DNA of 64,000 nucleotides from contig JARWMV010000236.1 of NCBI GenBank assembly GCA_030998015.1, forward strand, positions 1,240,001-1,304,000, given 5' to 3'. Shown piece by piece: positions 27,260-38,994 of the stretch. This DNA is from Ceratorhiza oryzae-sativae. Lineage: Eukaryota; Basidiomycota; Agaricomycetes; Cantharellales; Ceratobasidiaceae. The number at the start of each line of letters is the position of its first letter. The first letter of the stretch is position 1. The notes under the pieces are model-generated. The model was not told where the DNA came from, did not search any database, and worked only from the letters and a program-made list of their open reading frames with translations. The position numbers and the translations under genes are program-made.

Positions 27260-28625
27260 ATGCCTTCACGCTTCTACGCCGCTGGTGTGTATTCGCCTGT
27301 CTCGTTGCCTTCGTCGCCCGCCACCTACGAGGCCAGGCGCCTTTGCCCATCCTCGCTGGTGCATCCAAGCTTTCATGCCGAGTACCTTCTTCACCACCTG
27401 GAGAAGCCGGTCACGCGAGAAGTTATACGTAAGTTCTCAGCTCCATCGCGGTCAACCAGCGTCTCATGCACGTCGTACAGGCTACGTGGTCTGTCGGATC
27501 CACCAAATTCTCTCCCACACGCCCGTTGCCAACTACGAGCAAGACCCTATTATTGTTCCGCCGTTGGAAACGTTTGCATCAGTGCTTATTCGGTCGACAT
27601 TCATCACGCTCCCTACTATCATTTGTGCCCTTTTGTACCTTGATAGATTGGAGTTGAGCCTGGCTCAAAGGCCCGTCTACAGTGAGTTCCCCCAATCTTC
27701 TGCCACGAGAAATTCCAGGGGTCTAACATGTTCGGCCCAGATCACACCCCCACATCCCCTCATTGCATCCTTCTCTCGGTCCTCATTGTCGCCTCCAAAC
27801 ATCAAAACGACTCGTCGCTCACCAACGCGGCGTGGTGCGACGCCGTCGCATGGACCATTAAACGATGCAAACTCGGCAAACCGCGATCGGTGGACATGCT
27901 TATCCATAGCGTGTTCTCGCTCACGAACATCATGGCGATGGAACGGCAGTGCCTCGACCATCTCGAGTTTGATCTGGTGGTTTCTGAAGAGGAGGTTGAG
28001 CTCACGGTCGCCGCGATGACTCGATTCTTTGCCAGCCCGGTTCTCCCACAAGCTAGCCGACCTTGGGTGGCTCTCGAGGATGAAGTTGAATCGTGGTTGC
28101 ACGGAATTCCACCGGAGAATTTTGCTGCGGCTCCGAAGACATGTCTAGCCAGTGGTTCGAAAGCCCGCCGTCAGTTCAATACCTTAGTACCCGTCGCGGC
28201 AGTGCTCCGGCTATTCTGGAGCATCATGGCCACCCGTCGATCGGCGGCCCTCCATCCTCATATGCGGCGTTCCCATCTGACGTCTCTGACGGCGCCTCAT
28301 CTACTCCCGCTACGCCCTTGGGAGGTTCCGCACCCGGCTTTGACATTGACATTGATGAACTGTACGAGGAGTTGCCCTCGACGACAGGGACTCTCATTCG
28401 TTCACCGACGAAGTCATCGGCAGTGTGGAGGTGCCTATGATGCTGCGTTATCCTGAGCCGGCCATGGACAGCTACGACCCTCAGCTGTACACCCGTGGTC
28501 GGAGCTCCAATTCCAAACCTTTGGGTGATTGCGGGATGCCACAGTATCATACATTGGCGCCTTCGTTCATCCACGCCGCTCCTTGGGCCAATCACTCGGA
28601 CATGCCATTCATTTTCCAGTATTGA
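27260..28625 (+). CDS. Pcl-type cyclin (cyclin-like protein)
   Basis: Cyclins of this class bind Pho85-like kinases in polarity, cell cycle or nutrient signalling. The start is MPSRFYAAGVYSPVSLP. The cyclin box covers three exons: YVVCRIHQILSHTPVANYEQ, VLIRSTFITLPTIICALLYLDRL, then HCILLSVLIVASKHQNDSS, TIKRCKLGKPRSVDML and IMAMERQCLDHLEFDLVVS. Donors GTAAGT and GTGAGT fit in phase. After the box the frame changes. An intron at 28096-28148 would join the box to SQWFESPPSVQYLSTRRGS in phase. A second frame change around 28370-28400 has no good intron. The true end may be near 28439 or, if a second junction exists, at 28625 (PFIFQY). Subfamily assignment is tentative. Confidence 0.78.
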
Positions 28626-29050
28626 GCGCGCTCCAGCACTGCCGTGGATCACTGTATATGTATTATTTTCTTGGCGGTTGTTTGCTGTTTGTTAGTTACT
28701 TGTACGTTCGCTTCGTTTCGCTTCGCTTTAGGAACTTGTAGCTCGAGAGTCTTTGATTATTTGTTCTGTCTTAAACCCGGTCGATCCTTCGTTAATCTGA
28801 TTACCTATTTTCTGGCTTTGTTCGACCTAATTCCAATATGCCTGGGCTTTACAGATTGTAACCCTTGTGTCCGGCAAAAAGAACTGGATTGATAGAGCAC
28901 AAGGCGGATATACGCGAGGCAAAATACGATAGAATAGAGCAACGTAAACGAAAGACAACAAATGCGTTTCCTATTACTCCTGACGGAGACCAAAAAGAAC
29001 GTGAACATAGGAGAAATGGGTATGCCGAAACTAGAAGCGGGCAAGTACAC

Positions 29051-30328
29051 TTAGGCTGCTGCGGGAGTACCTGCAGGACGGCTCGAGGCATCCTTGAGTG
29101 CCAACAGCTGCTTGGACCGGAAGGCCTCGTAGTGGATTTGGGCAGTCGTCTCAATCAAATCCTGAAGGTGGGTCCTAAAGAGTGATCGGAGTTAGGATGG
29201 ATTGAGACATATAACGGGAGTCTTTCTCACCTGAGCAAGAAGTTGCGGAGGTAAACGAATTCGCAGTGTCGTTCATCCTCAACGTTGATCACACCCCATC
29301 GGTTCTTACGGCCACGAACTGGCTTTCCCTCGATGATAACATTCCGCTCCGAACCAACGACGGCAAATGGAATGATGCTCTGTAGCTCAATGAGTATAAG
29401 GAACGGATAGACTGGCCGATGAGGCTTACACGGATGCGTTCGTTTAGGGAAGATTCCTCCTCATCATTATCCTCATGATCAATGGGGTAGAGACGGATAT
29501 TATGATACTGGAGCTCTCCACGAATCTGCGCCAAAAGTTAGATAAGATCAACACAACTATCCAACCCGCTTACCCTTTCCTTGAAAGCATCACGCTCATC
29601 CAAAGTCAACGAATCGGCTTTGGCGATAACCGGGACAACATTGACGACTTCGCTAAGCTTTTTCATGACAATGATGTCGATTGGGCGAAGTGAGTGGCCA
29701 GTCGGATTGATGAAGAAGAGGCAGCAGTGAATGCGTGTATCTTGGATATAGCGGTCACGCATGGCGGTAAGTTCCTTGCGCAGGTAAGCGCTATGCTGGT
29801 CCTTAATGTACTTGATAATGGGGTCCCAGCTATATGACGCATGGTTAGTGTTGACTACGTAATGAGCATGCACGCTCACCATCCTTCGTTGTTGATCTGG
29901 TCGCCATACCCTGGGGTGTCAACGATGTTCAGCTTGAGCCTAACCCCGTTTTCGGTAATGACTAGTAGCGACACGTTAGCGCAGGCGGTCTCAACATCCA
30001 ATTAAAATACACACCATGAGAAGCGGCCTGAATCTCTGTTGTCTGGCGGACAGGCTCGTCGTGCTCAAAGCGACCTTTGGAGTCGATGAGGTGCGACGCA
30101 AAAATGGTGTTGATCAAAGTACTCTTTCCGAGTCCGGTTTGGCCTAGACGCGTGTTGTTATGTTTGATTCTGCTATAAAAAAAAACGCGCAAAGACATTG
30201 TACCCACCAACAACCATGACATTGAACTGGAAGCCACGCTTCAAGAGCTTGTGCTCGATCTGTCGCGTGATAGAGTCGAAACCAACATAGGACGCGGCGC
30301 GGATTTCCTCGACAGCGGGGGCAGCCAT
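29051..30328 (-). CDS. CDC10: Septin, Cdc10 class
   Basis: Septins are GTP-binding filament proteins of the septum and cortex. The sequence shows [20 protein letters not shown] (polybasic region), the G1 loop [14 protein letters not shown], switch [13 protein letters not shown], the G3 region [27 protein letters not shown], and the G4 motif VIAKADSLT. The septin-unique element is [26 protein letters not shown]. The protein ends shortly after ([12 protein letters not shown]), with no C-terminal coiled coil, as in Cdc10. Six or so short introns. I chose the ATG at 30328 because the family starts near there, although the same frame stays open up to 30811 (see findings). It faces DOM34 across about 1 kb. 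Confidence 0.95.
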
Positions 30329-30811
30329 TTTTTCTTGCTCTTGGTCGTCTGTTGGGAACGGGAGCAGTGGTGGAGTGGGTGTTCGGAACGAAGGAACGCG
30401 GGCGGGAGTGCTGGTGTGGAGGGGAGAAAACGCGAGCGAGGCAGGCGAGTTGGGTTGGAAGTGGTGGTCGGCTTCCTCTGGCGCTTGGGGTTCCGGTTGC
30501 CGTGTTGGATTTAGCGCCAGAGCCCTCCGGAGTTTCTCTGCCTTCCGGATTTCCTCTGGATCCGACGCCGGATCCGGCGGCGGCTCGTACGGTGTTTCGG
30601 TCCCTTCGTGATACGCTCTGTGCTTTTGGTTCACCACGACGATCATCCCTTCTTCGAAAAACGAGCACGAAACAGCCGACTGTCGGCTCACAGTGGCCGC
30701 TCTCGACCGCCGTTTGAGCGAAACCCGATCAACAAGCGTCGAGAGCCGTCTGACATGAAGAACATGGCTTGGGTAGCTGTGGTCGTGTAATACTGCCAAC
30801 GTGTTGCCCAT

Positions 30812-31324
30812 CGTCGACGAAATTGCGTAATATGTACTGTTGGAGATTGTGGCCGGCTAGATCTTGGGAGAGGGAATGCTGGCTCCCAGGCCCGCCTTGA
30901 AGGTAACCTGCCTGGCGTGCAGGCGCGTGTTCTTAGTCCTCACGGCATCCGGGCGGCGCTGCGTGTCGAGCGCATCCTAGAAGGTTTTCGATCCTTTTCG
31001 TTCAATTAGCCCCTATTTCTTATGGTACTTATTGCCGCCATCTGATGTTGCACGATTTTGAGCTAGTAGTTGAAGCTCCAAGGACCCAAAACTGCCATTT
31101 ATGAATATTTGACTCTTTTTATTCTATTACCCACAGCAAAAACAGACACCTTTATCTATGAGCCGTTTCAGACACATTCTGCTCCCTCGTACTGCGTCAA
31201 CCATCACACCGCTAATTAGTGGCAAAGACAGCAATCATGATGTCACGAGCCGGATCCGGAAACAATTGGGAAATCCGCACCTAGTTGTTCCCGTGTGCAC
31301 CACTATCGTAGGCACCAGCACAAA
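30812..31324. other. Divergent intergenic region between septin and DOM34
   Basis: No gene seen. It should contain both promoters. No convincing TATA element. Confidence 0.45.
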
Positions 31325-33112
31325 ATGCAGCTAGTGGGGAGAAGAATAGACAAGAATGGACAGGTGGGCCCGAGCGAGCATCACCACCAACTAGATCTTA
31401 TTCCAGTATAGGGCTATGTTACTTTGGTCCCTCAAGATGACGAGGACATGTGGCACATCTATAACCTTATTCAAGAAGTTAGCGAGGCTTTCTTCCGTTT
31501 TTGATTTAGCTGATCTCAGCTGTGCATTGTAGGGAGATGAAGTACGGGCAGCAGCTGTTCGGTGAGCCCTAGATCCCCATCTCTTGTTTCGGGGCTTTAC
31601 GACTCACCAGCACTCTGTAGTCGAGTCCAATCAGTCACTACAACCGGTTCAACGTCGTCCGAACGGGTCCACCTCAACCTCACCCTTCACGTTACCAAGC
31701 TAGAATTCACCTCCTCAAGCAACTCAGCTGCTGGCGCAGACGCCGCCCAGCCTTCTAATGGCCCAGCGATCCCCACCGCAAGCCTCTCGATTTCGGGTCG
31801 AGTGGCAGAAGAGAACAAATTCGTCAAGATGGGCGCGTTTCATACACTGGATCTCGAGGCGCACAGGAACGTCAAAATCATCAAGGAGTACTGGGATAGC
31901 GTTGCATTGCAGCGAGTTGAGGAAGCGATTGTACCCGGTCGAGGGGCAGAAGTTGGTGCGATTGTATGTGGGGAAGGTAAGCGTACCCTCCGAGTTTCAC
32001 CGGTGGCGATTAAATGCAGGTACGCAGGAACGGCGGCCGTTTGCCTGCTGTCCGAGCACATGACGGTCATCAGGCAACGCATAGACGTGCCCGTCCCCCG
32101 AAAACGGATGGGCTCGTCCACTTTGCACGAAAAGGTACACCGTCTGGTAAACCATAGCACACTCCTCACCTCGTGTGGTGTATTTCTAGGGGCTGACGAA
32201 ATTCTATTCGGCGCTCTATGCCGCATTTCTTCGCCACATCCCAGTCGACACCCTTCGTGTGATCGTAATTGCCAGCCCGGGGTTCACAAAAGACTCCGTG
32301 TACGATTATATCTTTCAAGAAGCGACCCGTACGTCGAATAAGTCCATCCTGCAAGCACGGCACAAGTTTGTCCGAGTCCATGTCAGCAGCCCCCATGTAC
32401 ACAGCCTAGTGGATGTTTTAAAAAGCCCCGAGGTATGTCTGCGCCATTCTGATCGTAGCGGTAAATTTAGCTAGTGTGTGACCCGTATGGCGCATAGATC
32501 AATGTTCAACTAAAGGAGACTAAATTCGCCCGAGAGGGGATCATGTTAGACAAGTTAAGCGAGAGAACAGTTCCGCACCAGCATTGCCGAAACTGATTGC
32601 GATGTGATAGGTTCTTCAAGATGCTGGGCACAGATGAAATGCGTGCGTGGTACGGCCCAGACCACGTCGCCTTAGCCTGTGACCGAGGTGCGGTCGGTAC
32701 ATTGCTCATTTCAGACGAACTCTTCCGGTACGCATTTACCCTGCAATTGCCATAGTTATCCACTACAATCACTTGCCACGCCAGTTCGAGCAACGTAAAT
32801 GAGCGCAAAAGGTATGTTGCGCTGGTCGAATCGGTTCGCGAGAAGCACGGCGAAGTGCTTATCTTCTCTAGCATGCATGAGACTGGTCAGCGTATGTAAC
32901 CGCCCACCCCCGCCATCTGATTCGCGCCCCTGACGATTAAACGTGTCTCCCACATGCACCACCCCACAGAGCTTAACCAGCTCACGGGCGTCGCGGCGAT
33001 CCTGAATTTCCCCTTAGACGTAGAGGTTGTGGAAGCCGAGGAGCAGGCTGCAAGGGATGAAGAAGAAGCGGCCGCAGCAGCAGGCGCCGAGTCGATTTCA
33101 GACCAAACCTGA
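31325..33112 (+). CDS. DOM34: Dom34 / Pelota, ribosome rescue factor
   Basis: Dom34 with Hbs1 dissociates stalled ribosomes in no-go and non-stop mRNA decay. The eRF1-like first domain is spread over small exons: [13 protein letters not shown], then [30 protein letters not shown] and [40 protein letters not shown] follows. The central domain has [22 protein letters not shown] and [18 protein letters not shown]. The third domain has [59 protein letters not shown] text in pieces, and [21 protein letters not shown]. There is no GGQ motif, as expected for Dom34 as opposed to eRF1. It ends in an acidic/Ala tail (SISDQT). About nine exons. Confidence 0.95.
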
Positions 33113-34020
33113 TCCAGTCGTTCACATGAATGTTAAGCGACTTTGGAACTTTGTTCATATATGGTCACAACTGAATTACATATTGTTTCTGCCAACCAGT
33201 TGACAGCACTTGCCACGCGAGCCGGGCAACTAATAAGTCTTCCCAATATCACCTTTGCACGGAACGATCACCCTCAGTCGTTTGAGCCAGCTAGGCACCT
33301 TCGTAGGGAGTCAAGGCTCAGGGCGGGCGCGTGCTACACGTCTGCACACGTCAGACCGCATCACAATCAATCAGCCCGGATGGCGCCCGTTTCATCGAGA
33401 AGCTCTCGAACAGAATTGTTTGTCGGAAAAATCGCGTGGTGAGAAACGCGAAAAAGCCATGTGTGTCTCGTGTCCCTCACGAGGGATGGACAGCGGCCCC
33501 ACGTGTCCGCCCGAGCCGAGGAGCGTCCGTCGGCTCGCGCAGCATATTGACCAAGCGTTCAATATTTAGAACGAGTAGACCGTAGCGATAAAAATGTCTG
33601 CATACAGAAATGTTAAATATATATAGCCAGAGCCTGCAACAAATACCAAAATAGAAACAGAAAGGGATACAGCTGGGTTCAAGAAATAAGCAACGTGGGT
33701 TAGGAAAACGAAGAGAAAACACCATAGAACTAAAGGGCCAATAGATACCGAGAGGGGTGAAGGGTAAAACTGGGTATAGACGCACAAAATGGCATAGTTA
33801 GGCTCCGGGTCTCGACAAAAGACACCGGAGATCCCATTTGCTCCAAGAAACTTTTGTCATATCATATCATATTCAATCGTAAGCTGTGGGTTGGGTGATC
33901 ATAGGAACCAGATTGGTTTTAGTCGCGCAAGGGCAGGAAAAAGCAGTATTTGGGGTGCCGGCACCAGCAATGGTTCCAGATCGATCGGAAGGGATGACGA
34001 GTCCTAGTCGCGCGTGGCGT
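33113..34020. other. Convergent intergenic region
   Basis: About 0.9 kb between two converging stops. A hydrophobic minus-strand open frame at 33477-33785 is Phe/Leu-rich from AT-rich composition and lacks any gene support. Both 3' UTRs should lie here. Confidence 0.45.
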
Positions 34021-35660
34021 CTATGCGGGAGGAGGTTGTTGGGTGGATCCTGGTGGGGGGGCTCCCAGCGCTGAGGCTGGCTGGACCGGGTAGTGGCTAG
34101 AAACGGGGTACGTATACGGAAGCCCATATCCAGGGTGAGGGTGATGCGGTGCTGGGTGGTGGTGATGGTGGGCACTAGTAGCCAGCGAGCCGGGACGAAG
34201 AGCCTCGAGCTCGTGTCGGGTGAGGTCAAGTTCATGTGATACCTCGGCGTACGACTGCTTGAGCTGTGAAATATAATCGACCGCTGTACAACATGCATAA
34301 GACTAATTCAATAAGTAGATGCAATAGCACACACCCTTGCTCAAGATTTCCCACTTGCTGGCTTTCATACCCCTGTCTGCAGGAAGATGGTCTCGCAGCT
34401 CGTCAAACAAGTCCTTCATCTCTTTCCTCCGCTTGCGCTCTGCAAGCTTGTGAGACACTCGCAGCTCAGGTGAGCGCGAGTAAGGGGTGTCCTTGGTGAC
34501 ACTCGACACGGAATCTCGTCGGGGACCTGCTCCACTCTCCGAGGATGGTACAGTGGGCTGCGATGTTGTCTCAGGCGTGCCATCTTGGGATTTCCTGCGC
34601 GACGGAGCGTCGCTTCCGCTCGACCCCGACGCTCGGCGCCCCCCGTTGGCTCCTGCTGGTAGCGACGGAACGGCGACAGGCTGGATGGATGAACGGGATT
34701 GATCGTTGTTACCGACAAAGGGTTGGCCGTTGCCGTTGGCGTGAGTTTCGGAGAAGGAGGGAAAGGAGCGCTGAGGGAGGTCGCCTTGTGCGCTATTGCC
34801 GTTCGGCTCAGGCCAGGCATACACCTGGCCGGGCTTGTTACCATTATGAAGCTGGGTGTCGGGTGAGTATGTGGACGAGTTAGCAGTGGTGTAGCCAAGA
34901 CTGGATGCTATGGATGTATTCGAGTATATCGAGGCGGTCGAGTCGCGACGGTCACCGAGCCAGGGGGGCCCCCGACAGAGTCTCGACGCTCAAACATGTT
35001 TGTGCCGCCAATACGAGGGTCAAATGCAGAGCCGCGGCGCTTGAGTGCTGGGCCTTGATCGAGGCCAGGCGGAGGAGCCATGGCACCAGCAAAGCGCGGG
35101 GCGTCATCCGGGCCAAGCGGCACCTGGAACGGACGATCCGTGACCAGTTTGCGCTTCTGGCCTGAAAGAGGAGGCGGGGGTAGGAATGGGATTTGGTGGG
35201 GGAGAGCGTTTTCTGGCGAGCGAGCCAACGGGGACAGATCTCGGCCGGGACGCATGCGCGGGACGGTGGCAATCGAGTGGCGGCGCATGTTGTAGTTGAA
35301 ATCGAGCGTCTGTTGCGGACGATGGAGGTCGGGGCCGGGCGAGTCGGCGGCCTCCTCGCGCTCATAGTCGCGCTCGGTCCGACGGCGGTCCTTGTCGGCT
35401 ACGCAGCGTGAGCACGTGGTGAGAGCGACGACAGAGAGCATACCTTGGGGTGATCTGCGCAGCGGCGACGGCGGTCTCTGACGCGGCGACGTCGTTGTCT
35501 GGTGGGAGACATGGAGGGATGGGTCTGTGATGGAGCCGCGACCAGAGCGCTGAGTGAGCTGGAGATATTCGAGCGACGTGAGGCGGGGCTTGTCGCCGTC
35601 GCGCGGGCTCGGCGTCGGCGTCGTGCGTGCTGGGGTCGCGGAGCCGCGGTCGTCGGTCAT
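34021..35660 (-). CDS. bHLH transcription factor
   Basis: A long disordered N-terminus ([17 protein letters not shown], then many Pro/Arg/Ser) leads to a basic helix-loop-helix domain near the C-terminus: [39 protein letters not shown], and then [19 protein letters not shown] after an intron. The basic region keeps the His, Glu and Arg positions (H-x3-E-R-x-R-R) that contact CANNTG E-boxes. The tail is rich in His and Pro ([16 protein letters not shown]) and ends STQQPPPA. Introns are near 34265-34333, 34890 and 35400. In this layout it resembles fungal bHLH regulators of the SREBP-independent type (INO4/Cph2-like classes cannot be told apart by eye); it has no TM segments. The target genes are unknown. 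Confidence 0.88.
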
Positions 35661-35801
35661 GGTGGGGGAGATGTGTTCGCTGTTTGGGACCCAACGATCA
35701 CCACTAAATATCAGTCTAGCGTGCTTGTCCACGTGCACCTCGTGCCATTACAAATGCTCGCTTCTTGCTTTTCGCAATCAGTTGCTCTTTCTGCTGCTAC
35801 G

Positions 35802-38740
35802 TTACGTTACAAAATCCCGTCTTCCGCACCGCCACCAGGGCCCTCGGCCCGAGTGTGACGTAGCGCTCGTGCTGACCACACCGATCCGGGCGCTCGTGCG
35901 CACGCTCCGCCCGCGCACCACCCGAGACGCGCTCGCAACCATCGCGTCGTCGGCGGCAACCATAGTGCGCACCACCGGGACAATCTCCAGTATGAGCCCG
36001 GGACGCGGCAGCAACAGCGTCGACGCGTCGACGATCCTCTCCTCCAGGAAATCAGTCAGTCTCTCTTGATGCTCAGCCCGTGCCTCTTCCAGCCGCCGGC
36101 TATCCCACCTTTGCCGGTCGATCAATCCTGTCCGTGCGAATCCGCCGGCTCCGCTGTGTTCCAATGCTAGCCGTGCCAGGCATAGTACCTCCAGCGCAAT
36201 CTCTGCATCGTAGCAGTACTCGGCAATGCCGACTTGCTCATACGGCACCCAAGGTTTACATAACTGGTTTTCGCGGTCTTCGTCGTCATCACTCGGCGCG
36301 AATCGATCCACTTCCTCAGCCTGTCTACCGTCAGCCCGCTGTCGCCAACCCAATCGCGCACACACACACACCTGCATCTGGCGCACCCATCGCCGTTCCA
36401 CCCCGCGTCGACCTCGAGAGCCTCTCCGCAAACTTCCATAGGCGGAATAGCCCGTTCTTGTCCTTGCTCTTGCTCTCGCGCACGACCTCACTTGCGCTCC
36501 AATCCCCTACGCTCTCTATCACATCCTTCCCACACGCAGCCCAGGCTTCTCGCACATCTCGAGGCACGCTCTCCTCGTAGACCTTATCGGTTTTCGTGTT
36601 CCATAAGGAAGCCAAAACTTCATATCCTCCAGCACACGCCTTAGATCTGGACTCCGGTCCAGCTGTGACGGTAGCGGATGCTGTGGGATGTCTTGGACCG
36701 CAAATTCTGGTATTCGTGGAGCTGCAACCGTCCCCTCTAATAGCGCCTTGAATTGCGCTCGTGATGGCGCACCGACGCATCCCGTTGCTCGTGCTTGTGC
36801 ATGCAAGTAGGATGCCATCAGGTCCGGATCTGCAGCCTGAAATTCACAATGCTGGTGTATCGGCAGCTCGTGCTGGGGGACGCAGAACATGTCTATCAAA
36901 ATGTTAGTTTGACCTCCTCTACGTGAATGAATACAATCGAAATGCCTACCATTCGCAATGATCACCACCGGTCGGCGCGACTCGCGCACTAAGCCCACCA
37001 CGGTAGGCCAAAACTGTGTATCCTGCTGAAACACAGTGTCTGTCTCATCCAACAGAATCAACGACTGCTGAACTTCTCCATCGCCGCACCCGTTCACTGT
37101 GTGATTAGCCCCGACACTCCCGATCAATGATGCAAGCCCATTAGCACCAGATCCACGCCGCCCGATCCCTGGATATACTTCGAACACCGACCAGCCAAAT
37201 TCTTGTGCGCAAGCATATACCGCAGCGCTCTTTCCCGAGCCTTGTGGTCCGTTGATAAAAAAGGTATTCCCAAACCAGCGAGTCAACTCGATATCGCCCG
37301 GATCTATGCAGTTATCGTCGACTGCAATCGCAGGATCGTATTCGTTTTGGTTCTCCACTCGCCTCCGTTTCCGCCTGTCTACCTGGGTCACAATGACCTT
37401 TCGTTCCCGTGGTTGGCCTTTGGGCGGAACTGGGGGTTCCTCTCCGTTGGTTCTACGCAGCTCCAGCTCCTTGAGCCAATTTGCTAGTTCCTTCACATAA
37501 GGCTCATTGCCAAGTAGCTCGCAGGCTCTTGAGGGCGGTGCGAACACGTACTTCGCTCCATCCGGAGCTAACAGACGTGCAATCGCCGGGTGCTTCCTGT
37601 GGTCCTCAGGAATCTCCTCGACAGGCATCGGCTCGGTTTGGCGCAAGCACCGCCAAGGATCGAAACGATTGGGGGATAGGTCTATCATGTTGTCCTGCGT
37701 GTGCTCTCTATAAGACTTTGCCCACGCCCGCGTCTGCTCTTCGGAAGTGGATGGCAAAGTTGAAGTAGAGGCTGCCGTGCGACGTGGAATAGCGCATTCC
37801 CCGGTCTCGATTCGCGCGTCGCCTCTCGCCATAACATGGGCACTCTTCGCGTCGGGCCATGGTGCATCCGTCCCGCGCTCATCTCGTTGCTTTTGTCCAA
37901 CCTTGCACTTTCCCCCGAATGTCTCGGCCAAAGTAAAGTCCGCCATAGGTTTCTCTTTCCCCTTTCCCTCTACATTCTTCTCTTTCGCCCTCTGCATCCT
38001 TGGCTGAAAGAATGCATGCACCGGAGCCTTCGCTTTAGGTAGAGCCGGCTCTATTCTTCCTCCTCCTCGATCTCAATCGGTGTGTCCTGACTCCCGGGCA
38101 ATCTTTCCTCGCTCCCGCTTGGTGTATATTCCAAGACCGGCCTGCTTCGACTCTGCCGGACAGTGGCAAACAAGGTTCGGTTTCTAGGTGGTCTGACCGT
38201 GTCTTCGTTCGGAGGAGCAACAGACTGTGAATTGGAATGTCGGAGAGAACTGTATAAATCCGCAGCCGTAAACGAGGGCGCTGATCGAAGCGGTGGTGTG
38301 GCGCGGGGAGGAGTCGAGGGTGGACTGCTAACAGCGGTGGATGACAGGCCTATAGAGATCAATAAATATAATAGCAACAGCTGAGCTACGTATTGAAAGC
38401 ACCGAAGCGCTGGACTCACTGTGATCAGGCGAGGACTGGCGCGGCCGTTTGCCTTTTCTTTTTGTTTGCTGGGGCGGAGGTGGTGGGGAGCTCCCGACTA
38501 CATCGATGACCGAACTAGTTTCAGAGAGACCATCGTGGTCGGGGTCCGAGCTGATGTCGACGACAGATTCAGCAGTTTCGGGCTGCTTGCGGAAGAGCGT
38601 GAATAGCGTCGGCTGTTGTGCCTCATTGGCCTTTGTCGCCTGAGTTAACAAGTACACTCAGCAGTAGTATCACCCAGAGCAAGTTGTTCACCTGCCTTGC
38701 TTGTTGTCTTTTTTCGTGTGCGCGGTCGTTTGTCTGTCAT
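35802..38740 (-). CDS. ELG1: PCNA clamp unloader Elg1 / ATAD5
   Basis: Elg1 forms an RFC-like complex that removes PCNA from DNA. The N-terminus (MTDKRPRTRKKTTSKA) is basic. It has a PIP-like box (QPTLFTLF), SUMO-interaction motifs (VVDISSD and SVIDVV next to Ser/Asp), and a Pro/Ser linker. The ATPase part has RFDPWRCLRQTEPMPVEEIP, KELANWLKELELRR, Walker A FINGPQGSGKSAAVYACAQE, Walker B LILLDETD, and the following VRESRRPVVIIAN, DMFCVPQHELPIHQH (after an in-frame intron near 36893-36950) and LRRVLEDMKFWLP. The C-terminal helices (FLEERIVDASTLLLP and others) are spliced in from other frames, and their junctions are not resolved. A frame break lies near 38051 between PIEIEEEEE and PALPKAKAPVHAFFQP. 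The stop given is the end of the last open frame. Confidence 0.88.
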
Positions 38741-38994
38741 AGCACGCAACCGTCGGGGTCGCGGCGCTAGCTAGGCATCCATCGACCGCGCACCGTGTCT
38801 GATCACGTGGTTCCGATGTGTCATTAATTTCAACTCGCCACCCAGCAAATAGAAACTCGGACCAAAGAAAAGCGTATTGTGCGTATATGGATAGATTAAA
38901 ATCACCAATGTGCGGCATTTTCTGTTTAATCCCACACCCCTTGCGCATATGAAAATCGAACCCCCACATGGCTAGACCAACCATACAAGCTCGT

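Noticed and set aside
33477..33785. Hydrophobic minus-strand frame resembling a membrane protein
   Set aside because: It lies between two converging genes, is Phe/Leu/Tyr-rich only because of AT-rich DNA, and has no start context or splice support.
38920..38960. tRNA-like T-loop (reverse of GGTTCGATT)
   Set aside because: The flanking bases do not pair into a T-arm or acceptor stem, and no D-arm or anticodon arm is found at the right distance.
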